64,000 nucleotides of DNA from Streptosporangium saharense (GTDB lineage Bacteria > Actinomycetota > Actinomycetes > Streptosporangiales > Streptosporangiaceae), in assembly GCF_014203715.1 (NCBI RefSeq), contig NZ_JACHJP010000006.1:186001-250000 (forward strand), in the 5' to 3' direction. The stretch's first letter is position 1; every line of letters begins with the position of its first letter. Shown piece after piece: positions 8,731-15,893 of this stretch. Both the position numbers and the translations under genes were made by a program. The notes under the pieces are model-generated. The model saw only the letters and a program-made list of their open reading frames with translations. It had not been told where the DNA came from and searched no databases.

Positions 8731-8965
8731 CGTTGACGGAGACGAGTAGTCCCCGGGTGAGGACAGGCGGAGAGAGCCGCCGGAAGCTGCGAAGGCGGAC
8801 CTGTCCCCGGGGGTGAAGACCCTCCCGAGCGCGGGGAGGAACGACGTGCGTCCAAGCGTGCGCCCAATGCCCTGCCGGCCGGCCCCCGTGATCGGGCCTT
8901 CGAGGCCGTCGTGACGGCGGCGAAAGTGCGGTGGCACCGCGAGTTCCCTTCTCGCCCGCACTCCC
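8731..8965 (+). promoter_or_regulatory. T-box riboswitch leader, specifier GAC (Asp)
   Basis: All canonical parts are visible. Stem I: GGAG 8738-8741 pairs with CTCC 8822-8825; the AGTA motif is at 8745-8748; CCCCGG 8751-8756 pairs with CCGGGG 8807-8812; GGACAGG 8761-8767 pairs with CCTGTCC 8800-8806; an AGAGAG bulge is at 8771-8776; CCGCC 8777-8781 pairs with GGCGG 8794-8798 around a GCTGCGAA distal loop. The specifier after GTGAA is GAC at 8818-8820. The T-box core GGTGGCACCGCG is at 8930-8941, and its variable base C would pair with a G discriminator, as in tRNA-Asp. The competing stem is AGTGCGG 8925-8931 with CCGCACT 8956-8962. No T run follows, so control may be translational. Confidence 0.92.
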
Positions 8966-8998
8966 AAGGGATCACCACTCACTGAGCTGAGGTTTGTG

Positions 8999-10315
8999 AT
9001 GATCTCCACCTCCACCACCCGTGTCCTGGCCGCGGAACTCCCGCTACGGATCGGCGACCGGGTCACCGTCCAGGGCTGGCTGCACCGGGGACGGCCCCTG
9101 AAGTCCGTGGTCTTCCTCGTCCTGAGGGACCGCTCCGGCCTGGCCCAGGCCGTGTTCACCGAGCCGGAGGCCATGGCCGCGGCCTCCGGTCACCCCGAGG
9201 AGACGGTTCTGAGCGTCACCGGGACCGTGACCGCCAACCCCCAGGCCCCCGGAGGGGTCGAGCTGACCTCTCCCGAGGTCGTCGCCCTGTCGGGGCCCGC
9301 AGAGGCCCCGCCGTTCGACCTGTACCGGCCCGGCGTGCCCGCCACGCTGCCGACCGTCCTGGACCACGCGCCGGTCACCCTGAGGCACCCGCTGCTGCGC
9401 GCCCCGCACGTCATCTCCGCCGCCTCGGTGGCGGGGTTCAGGGCGGCGCTGGACGGGCTCGGCTTCACCGAGATCCACACGCCGAAGGTGGTGGCCTCGG
9501 CGACCGAGTCCGGCGCCAACGTCTTCGCGATCGACTGGTTCGGCACCCCCTCCTACCTGGCCCAGTCCCCGCAGTTCTTCAAGCAGGCCATGGTCGGCGT
9601 CTTCGAGCGGGTCTACGAGACCGGCCCGGTCTTCCGCGCCGAGCCACACGACACCGCGCGGCACCTGGCCCAGTACACCTCGCTGGACGCCGAACTCGGC
9701 TTCGTCGGCGACCACCGGGACGTGATGGCCGTGCTGCGCGAGGTGCTCGCGGGCATGACGGAGACCGTCGCGCGCCAGGCGGGCCAGGAGTGCGCGCTGC
9801 TCGACGTCACGCTTCCCGAGGTGCCCGAGCGCATCCCGGAGATCCACTTCTCCAGGGCGCAGGAGCTCATCGCCGCAGGCACCGGCGAGGACCCCAGGGG
9901 GGAGCCGGACCTCGCCCCGGCGCACGAGCGCTGGCTGTCGGAGTGGGCGCTGCGCGAGCACGGCAGTGAGTTCCTGTTCGTCACCGGCTACCCGATGGTC
10001 AAGCGGCCGTTCTACACCCACCCCGAGCCGGGCAGGCCGGAGTACTCCAACAGCTTCGACCTGCTCTTCCGGGGACTTGAGCTGGTCACCGGGGGCCAGC
10101 GCCTGCACCGGTACGAGGACTATCTCGCCGCCCTGGCCGCCAGGGGCGAGTCCGCGCGGCCGTACGAGGGCTATCTGTCGGCGTTCCGGCACGGCATGCC
10201 GCCGCACGGCGGGTTCGCCTTGGGGCTCGAACGGTGGACGGCCAGGCTGACCGGGGCGGACAACATCCGCCGCGCCACCCTGTTCCCCCGTGACCTGCAC
10301 CGCCTGACGCCCTGA
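8999..10315 (+). CDS. aspS: Archaeal-type (probably non-discriminating) aspartyl-tRNA synthetase
   Basis: This 438-residue class IIb synthetase charges tRNA with aspartate. An N-terminal OB-fold anticodon-binding domain (about residues 10-100, VTVQGWLHRGR) precedes the catalytic core. Motif 1 is the EIHTPKVVASATESGANVF region, motif 2 is FRAEPHDTARHLAQYTSLDAE, and motif 3 ends in GGFALGLERWTARLTG. The short length and lack of a GAD insertion mark the archaeal/eukaryotic AspRS-AsnRS lineage, so it may also charge tRNA-Asn and should be a second copy beside a bacterial AspRS elsewhere. The ATG at 8999 has GAGG six bases upstream; a GTG directly before it is less likely. It is controlled by the Asp T-box upstream. 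AsnRS is the main alternative, but the specifier argues for Asp. Confidence 0.88.
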   Translation: MISTSTTRVLAAELPLRIGDRVTVQGWLHRGRPLKSVVFLVLRDRSGLAQAVFTEPEAMAAASGHPEETVLSVTGTVTANPQAPGGVELTSPEVVALSGPAEAPPFDLYRPGVPATLPTVLDHAPVTLRHPLLRAPHVISAASVAGFRAALDGLGFTEIHTPKVVASATESGANVFAIDWFGTPSYLAQSPQFFKQAMVGVFERVYETGPVFRAEPHDTARHLAQYTSLDAELGFVGDHRDVMAVLREVLAGMTETVARQAGQECALLDVTLPEVPERIPEIHFSRAQELIAAGTGEDPRGEPDLAPAHERWLSEWALREHGSEFLFVTGYPMVKRPFYTHPEPGRPEYSNSFDLLFRGLELVTGGQRLHRYEDYLAALAARGESARPYEGYLSAFRHGMPPHGGFALGLERWTARLTGADNIRRATLFPRDLHRLTP

Positions 10316-10345
10316 CGCGTGTGGCCCGCCTCTCGTCGGCGAATT

Positions 10346-10717
10346 TCAGGGGCGGGCCGTACGGCCCTCCGCGGGGGGTTCCCCCGTCACACCGCCGAGC
10401 AGGTGTTTCCTGCCCCAGGCGCCGAGCGGGTCCAGGGCCTCGTTGAGGGAGTAGCCCAGCGGGGTCAGGGAGTACTCGACGCGGGGTGGCACCTCGGCGT
10501 ACACCTCGCGGTGCACGATGCCGTCCCCCTCAAGCTCGCGTAACTGGGAGGCGAGCACCTTCTCGGTCACCCCCGGCACCAGCCTGCGCAGCTCGCCGAA
10601 GCGGCACGCCTGTTTGTCGAGTGCCCAGATGATCAGCACCTTCCACTTGCCGCCGATCACGTCCATCGCCGCGTCGATCCCGCAGACGTACGCTCCCGGC
10701 CTCGGTACGGTCGCCAT
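10346..10717 (-). CDS. HxlR-family transcriptional regulator
   Basis: A 123-residue winged-helix protein with the HxlR/YodB pattern: a Cys near the N-terminus (VCGID), then GGKWKVLIIWAL, CRFGELRRLVPGVTEKVLASQLRELEGDGIV and the wing YSLTPLGYSL. The ATG at 10717 has AGGAGGG at good distance; upstream in-frame codons were rejected. It is divergent from the imine reductase gene, with a palindrome between them, and so is likely its redox- or aldehyde-responsive regulator. Confidence 0.9.
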   Translation of the reverse strand: MATVPRPGAYVCGIDAAMDVIGGKWKVLIIWALDKQACRFGELRRLVPGVTEKVLASQLRELEGDGIVHREVYAEVPPRVEYSLTPLGYSLNEALDPLGAWGRKHLLGGVTGEPPAEGRTARP

Positions 10718-10759
10718 CCCACGCCCTCCTGCCTGCTCGCTCACCCCGGGGTAAGCACC

Positions 10760-10771
10760 CACTTCGAAGTG
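10760..10771. promoter_or_regulatory. Palindromic operator between HxlR and imine reductase genes
   Basis: The 12-base perfect palindrome CACTTCGAAGTG sits in the 77-base divergent gap, with further partial symmetry outward (AAG on the left, CTT on the right). HxlR proteins bind such palindromes as dimers. Confidence 0.6.
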
Positions 10772-10794
10772 CGTACTTGTTCGCCAGGGGAACC

Positions 10795-11688
10795 GTGACC
10801 AGCCTGGACGACATGGAAGAGAACATCTCGGGCCTCACCCTTCTCGGACTCGGCACCATGGGCACCGCGCTGGCCCACGCCTGGCTGGCTGCGGGTCACC
10901 CGCTGACCGTCTGGAACCGTACCCCAGGCAGAGCGAAACCGCTCGTCGGGCGGGGCGCGCGGATCGCCGCGAGCGCCGCGGAGGCGGTGGCCGCCAACCG
11001 TCTCGTGGTCACCTGCCTGCTCGACGACGCCTCGGTCGGCGAGACGCTGGACGGCGTCGACCTGGCGGGCAGGGACCTGGTCAACCTCACCACCGGCACC
11101 CCCGCCCAGGGACGCGCCCGCGCCGTGTGGGCGGCGGAGCGCGGCGCCCGCTTCCTGGACGGCGGCATCATGGCGGTCCCGCCGATGATCGGCGTCCAGG
11201 AAGCGGGCGCCTTCGTCCTCTACAGCGGCTCACACGACCTCTTCGACGAGCACCGGGACACGCTGGCCGTACCGGCACATCCCGTCCACGTCGGCGAGGA
11301 CGCCGGATACGCCGCGCTGCACGACGTGGCGCTGCTGAGCGCGATGACCGGGATGTTCGCCGGGATCGCGCACGCCTTCGCGCTGCTGCGCAGGGAGAAG
11401 GAGATCTCGCCGAGGGAGTTCGCCCCCATGCTGGCCGGGTGGCTCACCGCCATGACCTCCTCCGCGTACAGCACCGCCGACCAGCTGGAGAGCGGGGACT
11501 ACACCAGGAACGTGACCTCCAACCTCGCCATGATGGTCGAGGGCAACGCGACGATGCTGCGCACGGCCGAGGAGCAGGGGGTCAGCGCCGAGTTGCTCAC
11601 CCCGTTCATGACGCTGATGGAACGCCGGCTGGCCGACGGGCACGGCGACGAGGACACCACGGGGGTGATCGACCTGATCCTCCACTGA
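10795..11688 (+). CDS. Imine reductase-like NAD(P)H-dependent oxidoreductase
   Basis: This 297-residue protein of the 6-phosphogluconate dehydrogenase-like fold reads as an imine reductase (IRED). The Rossmann motif GLGTMGTALA is followed by WNRTPGRA (Arg typical of NADPH preference) and the LTTGTPAQGRA helix. The catalytic-position Asp lies in HDVALLSAM of the inter-domain helix, and a helical C-terminal dimerisation domain follows. Such enzymes reduce cyclic imines or similar C=N compounds. The GTG at 10795 follows AGGGGA; an ATG at 10813 is also possible. It is divergent from the HxlR gene. Confidence 0.85.
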   Translation: MTSLDDMEENISGLTLLGLGTMGTALAHAWLAAGHPLTVWNRTPGRAKPLVGRGARIAASAAEAVAANRLVVTCLLDDASVGETLDGVDLAGRDLVNLTTGTPAQGRARAVWAAERGARFLDGGIMAVPPMIGVQEAGAFVLYSGSHDLFDEHRDTLAVPAHPVHVGEDAGYAALHDVALLSAMTGMFAGIAHAFALLRREKEISPREFAPMLAGWLTAMTSSAYSTADQLESGDYTRNVTSNLAMMVEGNATMLRTAEEQGVSAELLTPFMTLMERRLADGHGDEDTTGVIDLILH

Positions 11689-11753
11689 CCCCTGGGTGAT
11701 TTGTGGGGGTTTGGGTGGGTAATCCTCACGGGACAAAGGGCGAAGGAGGGGAC

Positions 11754-12455
11754 ATGTCAGCGACGAAGAAGATCCTGGTCGTCGTCACCAACGTCGGCGA
11801 GTACGAGAAGGCGGGCATGCGCACTGGCCTGTGGCTGGGGGAGCTGACGCACTTCTGGGACTACGCCGAGCGGGCAGGGTTCTCCATGGACATCGCGAGC
11901 CCGTCCGGCGGCACGATCCCGATCGACCCGGAGAGCCTGGCCCACGACGTGCTGGCCGAGCTGGGTACGGAACGGCGCTATCGGGACAGAAGGTTCATGA
12001 ACCTCCTCGACGACACTGTGCGGGTGGCCGACGTCGACGTCGAGGACTACGACGCGATCTATCTCACCGGTGGGCACGGCGTCATGTTCGACTTCCCGCG
12101 CAGTGACGACCTGGAGTCGCTGGTCGCCAGGTTCCACGAGAGCGGGCGCGTGGTCTCGGCCGTCTGTCACGGTCCCTGCGGGCTGCTGAACGTCACGCTC
12201 TCCAACGGGGAGCCACTGGTCAGGGACCGGGACGTCACCGGCTTCTCCTGGCCGGAGGAGGAGGCGGCCGACCGCGAGGACGCCGTCCCCTACAGCCTCC
12301 AGGACGAGCTGAAGAAACTCGGGGCCCACTACAGCGTCGCGGACAGGCCGTTCGAGACCCATGTCGTCGAGGACGACCGGCTGATCACCGGCCAGAACCC
12401 CGGCAGTGCCAGGGGCGTCGCCGAGGCCGTCGTCAGACGCCTGCAACCCGCCTGA
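11754..12455 (+). CDS. DJ-1/PfpI superfamily protein (Hsp31-like)
   Basis: A 233-residue member of the type 1 glutamine amidotransferase-like fold. The nucleophile elbow is AVCHGP with the active Cys, and the TGGHGVMFDF loop and an upstream Glu complete the usual Cys-His-Glu site. Length and motif order match Hsp31-type chaperone/glyoxalase III proteins that detoxify methylglyoxal or act in stress. The ATG at 11754 has AAGGAGG just upstream. It follows the imine reductase on the same strand with a 65-base gap, so both could share an aldehyde-stress role (inference). Confidence 0.88.
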   Translation: MSATKKILVVVTNVGEYEKAGMRTGLWLGELTHFWDYAERAGFSMDIASPSGGTIPIDPESLAHDVLAELGTERRYRDRRFMNLLDDTVRVADVDVEDYDAIYLTGGHGVMFDFPRSDDLESLVARFHESGRVVSAVCHGPCGLLNVTLSNGEPLVRDRDVTGFSWPEEEAADREDAVPYSLQDELKKLGAHYSVADRPFETHVVEDDRLITGQNPGSARGVAEAVVRRLQPA

Positions 12456-12509
12456 GCACGTCCACGGCGCTCACCAGCGAGCATGCCGTACGGCATCGCG
12501 GCCGGGTTC

Positions 12510-13955
12510 TCACAGCGGCAGCAGCCGGTCGAAGAAGCGGTCGAGTGGTGCCACGTGCCGTTCCCGGTCCTGCCAGCGGGCGGTCACGCTGCCGGGCAGG
12601 TGCACCTCGCTCGTCAGCGTGCCATTCCTGAAGACCCGGACCGCCGGGTGGATGGCCCCGCTCTGTCGCAGGCCGACGGTCACCAGGTCCCCGAAGCGCT
12701 CGACGGCGTAGTCCTCCGGCAGGTCCTCGTAGCGCTCGATGCCGTGCTCGGTGATCACCAGGGCGTCGACGAGGTAGTCCGCCTGCGCCCACAGCGCCGA
12801 ACTGCTGTTGACCCGGTCGAGAACCGTCCCGGTCAGCGCGGGCCGGGGAACGTGGGTACGCGGGAGCCGTACCCCGTCGTAGCGTTCGGCGAGCAGGCGG
12901 CTGAGCGTCCGCAGGTTGTAGCGGAAGCCGTAGATGAACGCCGAGGAACCCCGCCTGGCGTCACGGGCCTGCATCATGGTGCCCGCGACGTAGAGCCCGG
13001 GAAGGCTCTCCGACTCCCAGTCGGAGGTGAGCGCGGGCAGCCTCCCGCCGGGGAGGGTCCGCAGCTCGTCGGCGAAGACCTCGGTGTCCATCCGGAAGCC
13101 GGTGCAGCGCAGCACCGCGTCGTACTCCAGCCGCTCGCGCCCGCCGTCCGCGTGGTTGTGGACGATGTCCACGGTGTAGGCCGCGCCGTCGAAGGAGATC
13201 CGCTCGACCGCGCAGTCGAGCAACGCGTGCGGCGCGCCGAAGCGGTGGCTGTCGAGCAGCGCGCCGTGGCAGCCCCGCACGTCCCCCGGGTGCCGGGAGT
13301 TCCAGGCGAGCCTGACCGGTCTCGGGCTGGCCAGGTGGATCGTCGAGGCGTGGTCGTGCAGGGCGTTCGCCGTCTCGAACGCCGCGTTTCCCTTGCCGAG
13401 GATCAGCACCCGCTTCCCGAGGAACCGCTCGGGATCGACCGTCATGTCCTCATACCCCTCGGCGTGCTCGATGCCAGGAATATCCGGAATGTACGGCCCG
13501 CCCCACCCGCAGGCCCAGATCAGGCACTCGGCCTGGAACGGGTCCCCGTCCTCGGTCTCCAGCCGGAACCCCTCCTCCTTGCAGGTCACCCGGCTGATCC
13601 CGGTGCCGAAGGCGATCCGCAGGTCGTGGGTGGTGTGGAAGTCGGTGAGGTAGCGCCGCAGGTCGTCGGGGGAGGGGAAGGAGTCGTCGCTGTAGGCGGG
13701 GAACAGCAGGGATGGGTCGTCGCTCAGCAGCGAGTTCCAGTCCCAGCGGAGCCTGGTCTCCGGATCGCCGGACCAGGTCCGCGCCCTGTTGGGCGAGATC
13801 AGCCGCCCGTGCCGGGGGAAACGGGCGAAGAAGCCGCCCGCCGACCGCTCCCGTTCGACGATCACGTAGTCGGCGCCCCGCTCCTGCAGGAAGTGGCCGA
13901 TCTGCAACCCCGCCGGTCCGGCGCCGACCACGACGTAACGATGTTCCTGGATCAC
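12510..13955 (-). CDS. Flavin-dependent monooxygenase (FMO-like)
   Basis: A 481-residue two-dinucleotide-domain flavoprotein. The FAD motif GAGPAGLQ is at the N-terminus, and the NADPH motif GKGNAAFE is near residue 208, preceded by an FMO-like EHAEGYEDM segment. A GTMMQARD region near the FAD C-terminal side completes the fold. Such enzymes oxygenate N, S or carbonyl groups. The GTG at 13955 is preceded by AGGAAAGG; the longer upstream frame lacks a ribosome site. The substrate is unknown, and it stands convergent to the DJ-1 gene. Confidence 0.85.
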   Translation of the reverse strand: MIQEHRYVVVGAGPAGLQIGHFLQERGADYVIVERERSAGGFFARFPRHGRLISPNRARTWSGDPETRLRWDWNSLLSDDPSLLFPAYSDDSFPSPDDLRRYLTDFHTTHDLRIAFGTGISRVTCKEEGFRLETEDGDPFQAECLIWACGWGGPYIPDIPGIEHAEGYEDMTVDPERFLGKRVLILGKGNAAFETANALHDHASTIHLASPRPVRLAWNSRHPGDVRGCHGALLDSHRFGAPHALLDCAVERISFDGAAYTVDIVHNHADGGRERLEYDAVLRCTGFRMDTEVFADELRTLPGGRLPALTSDWESESLPGLYVAGTMMQARDARRGSSAFIYGFRYNLRTLSRLLAERYDGVRLPRTHVPRPALTGTVLDRVNSSSALWAQADYLVDALVITEHGIERYEDLPEDYAVERFGDLVTVGLRQSGAIHPAVRVFRNGTLTSEVHLPGSVTARWQDRERHVAPLDRFFDRLLPL

Positions 13956-14014
13956 GGAGCCGGCCTTTCCTGAGGTTGCACGGGCCCAAGGGGGATACCC
14001 ACCTCCGGTGAAGG

Positions 14015-14998
14015 TCACGTCAGCAGCGCGACCAGGGCCTCCCCCTTCGCGGTCGCCCGGATACGAACGTTGCGGCCGTGGCGTTCACGGTCCAGGAGCC
14101 CCGCCGCCTCAAGCTGGGCGCAGTGGTAGGTCGCGGCGGCGGGGGTCGAGCGCAGCAGGGTGGCGACCTCGCTCATGGTCAGCGACGCCGCGGCGGCCCG
14201 CAGGATGGCGGCGCGGGCCTGTCCCAGGGTGAGGGCCAGGGAGTCGGGCGAGACCTCGTCCGGGCCGCCGTCGTCCCACAGCACACCGAGCGCGGGCAGC
14301 GGGTAGCCGATCCACACCATCCTCGGATCGTCGAAGGCGAAGATGCTCGCGCCGTTGCCGGACACGATCGGCACCAGGGAGAGCCGCCGTCCGCCCAGGT
14401 CGAACCGCTTGGCCTGCTGGTCGGGAAGGCCGAGCGTGGTGCCCGAGAAGTGGAAACGCGGGCTGAGATTGCCCATGACCAGCTCAAGACGGTCGGTGAC
14501 CGCGGCGGCCCCGATCCGCTCCCGCTCCCGTTTGAGCAGGCTGTCCGCCCGGCGCCAGACCGGCCTGAACTCCTTCCACAGCACGCGCATGAGATGCGAG
14601 TAGGCCTGGATCCACGCGCCGGGCCGCTCGACGACGGGCCGCCACTGGGCGGGTACGGCGGGCGGGAACTCCGCCTCAAGCTCGGCCAGCAGGGTCTCCG
14701 GGGAGAGGTCGGCCAGCCGTTCGAGGTGGCTGTCGGCGTCGGCCTCCGACATCGAGACCGTGGGGCTGACGCAGTCGGGGATGACGGAGAAGGACGGGGC
14801 GAACAGCGGGCGCAGCACCTCGGCCGCGTTGCGCGGGGCGGCGGACATGACCGCCCGCTGCCAGTGCCTGGGGACGCCGTGCGGACGGCCGCCCAGGGTC
14901 CCGGCCGTCAGCGACAGCAGCGTCGCCCCGGGATGGAGCACGACCGAGACTTTGACCTCGTCCAGGTCCCCAAGCTGGAGTTCGGAGAATCCCTGCAT
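14015..14998 (-). CDS. ArsR-type winged-helix regulator with large N-terminal domain
   Basis: A 327-residue protein with a C-terminal ArsR/HTH domain (SLTMSEVATLLRSTPAAATYHCAQLEAAGLLDRERHGRNVRIRAT in outline) and a ~240-residue N-terminal region of the kind seen in DUF5937-containing actinobacterial regulators (recalled). The ATG at 14998 has AAGGGGGG upstream. It precedes the FMO gene on the same strand with a ~60-base gap, so it may control it. No metal-binding cysteine cluster typical of true arsenic sensors is visible. Confidence 0.8.
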   Translation of the reverse strand: MQGFSELQLGDLDEVKVSVVLHPGATLLSLTAGTLGGRPHGVPRHWQRAVMSAAPRNAAEVLRPLFAPSFSVIPDCVSPTVSMSEADADSHLERLADLSPETLLAELEAEFPPAVPAQWRPVVERPGAWIQAYSHLMRVLWKEFRPVWRRADSLLKRERERIGAAAVTDRLELVMGNLSPRFHFSGTTLGLPDQQAKRFDLGGRRLSLVPIVSGNGASIFAFDDPRMVWIGYPLPALGVLWDDGGPDEVSPDSLALTLGQARAAILRAAAASLTMSEVATLLRSTPAAATYHCAQLEAAGLLDRERHGRNVRIRATAKGEALVALLT

Positions 14999-15893
14999 AC
15001 GGCGCCCCCCTTTCGGTGCTTCCGCGGTGGGTGTCCCCTCCCGCTGAGGCCATAGTTTTGTCCCAATCCCAGGAGTGCGCACCTTTTAAGGATCATTTTA
15101 ATGATTGTGGTTGATTTCGCTGTTCGCGATGCTTGTTCTGCGTGACCGGAACGGGGGCACGTGGGGGCGCGGAGTAGGGGGAACCATGCGTTTCACGGGG
15201 GTACGTACGGTTTCCTGAGCTCCGGGGGCGCTCACCGGGGGATGACGGTGAGTGCCGTCCGATGCCGGAGATGACCGTTCCGCCTGACGTATCAGTACAG
15301 CCGTGCCAGGACAGCGATTCCGGTACGGCCATGCCGATGCGACGTGCGGCGGAACGGATGGGCGGGGCGCCGGTCGCCAAGGCCCGGCGAGCGTGCGGCC
15401 CCACCGCGCGCCCGATCACGGCACCGGCGCCGCAGGGGACGGCGGATCGCCCGCCCATGAGGGATGCGGCGGGTCCGCTCCGCCGTCCACGGCCGTGTCA
15501 GCCGCCTGACGACGTGAGTCCCGAGGGAACCGTCAAGCAGGACACGGCCGAGCGGTACGGCCCCGCGGGGGCGTGGGGGCCGTACCGCCTGAACGGCGCC
15601 GCTTCAGCGAGCGGCGCCGTTCAGCTGTCTCCGGGGCCATGCGCCAGGGGCGCCTGTCGGGGCGTCGTGGGGCTGGGGCTCCTTTGGTCGGGGCTCCGAG
15701 GACTGGGAAAGCCTGGGGTTTGGGGACGCCGGGCATTCACAACCAGACTTTCAGGGATATATCACGAAATCACGTATTAAAAGCCCTGTCGGGGCGGTGG
15801 TGTCCGGGGGCATAAATCCGTGGATAGCGTTTCCTGGGGTACATATCCGAGAAAAGATCACGAATATCCTTACGTCAATATATAAAAGTGATC
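14999..15893. other. Geneless stretch with tandem hairpins and an AT-richer promoter-like end
   Basis: No frame here has convincing composition or homology. The two longest (15262-15780 plus, 15093-15458 minus) are Pro/Arg-rich and were rejected. The stretch holds two adjacent perfect hairpins (15552-15623). From about 15730 to 15890 the base content drops markedly in GC, with TATATAAAAG-like sequence directly before the membrane protein gene, which looks like its promoter. Confidence 0.6.
15552..15623. repeat. Two back-to-back perfect inverted repeats
   Basis: The first stem pairs GCGGTACGGCCCC (15552-15564) with 15576-15588 around an 11-base loop. One base later the second pairs TGAACGGCGCCGC (15590-15602) with 15611-15623 around an 8-base loop. 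Both are 13 of 13. Tandem hairpins without a T run may act as a terminator or a transcript barrier. Confidence 0.75.

Noticed and set aside
8452-8816. Overlapping open frames (94-120 residues) upstream of the aspS leader
   Set aside because: They run through the 30-base repeats and into T-box stem I, with Arg/Gly/Trp-skewed composition.
15262-15780. 172-residue open frame in the geneless region
   Set aside because: Pro/Arg/Gly-rich with no ribosome site, and it spans the two perfect hairpins, which would not be expected inside a gene.
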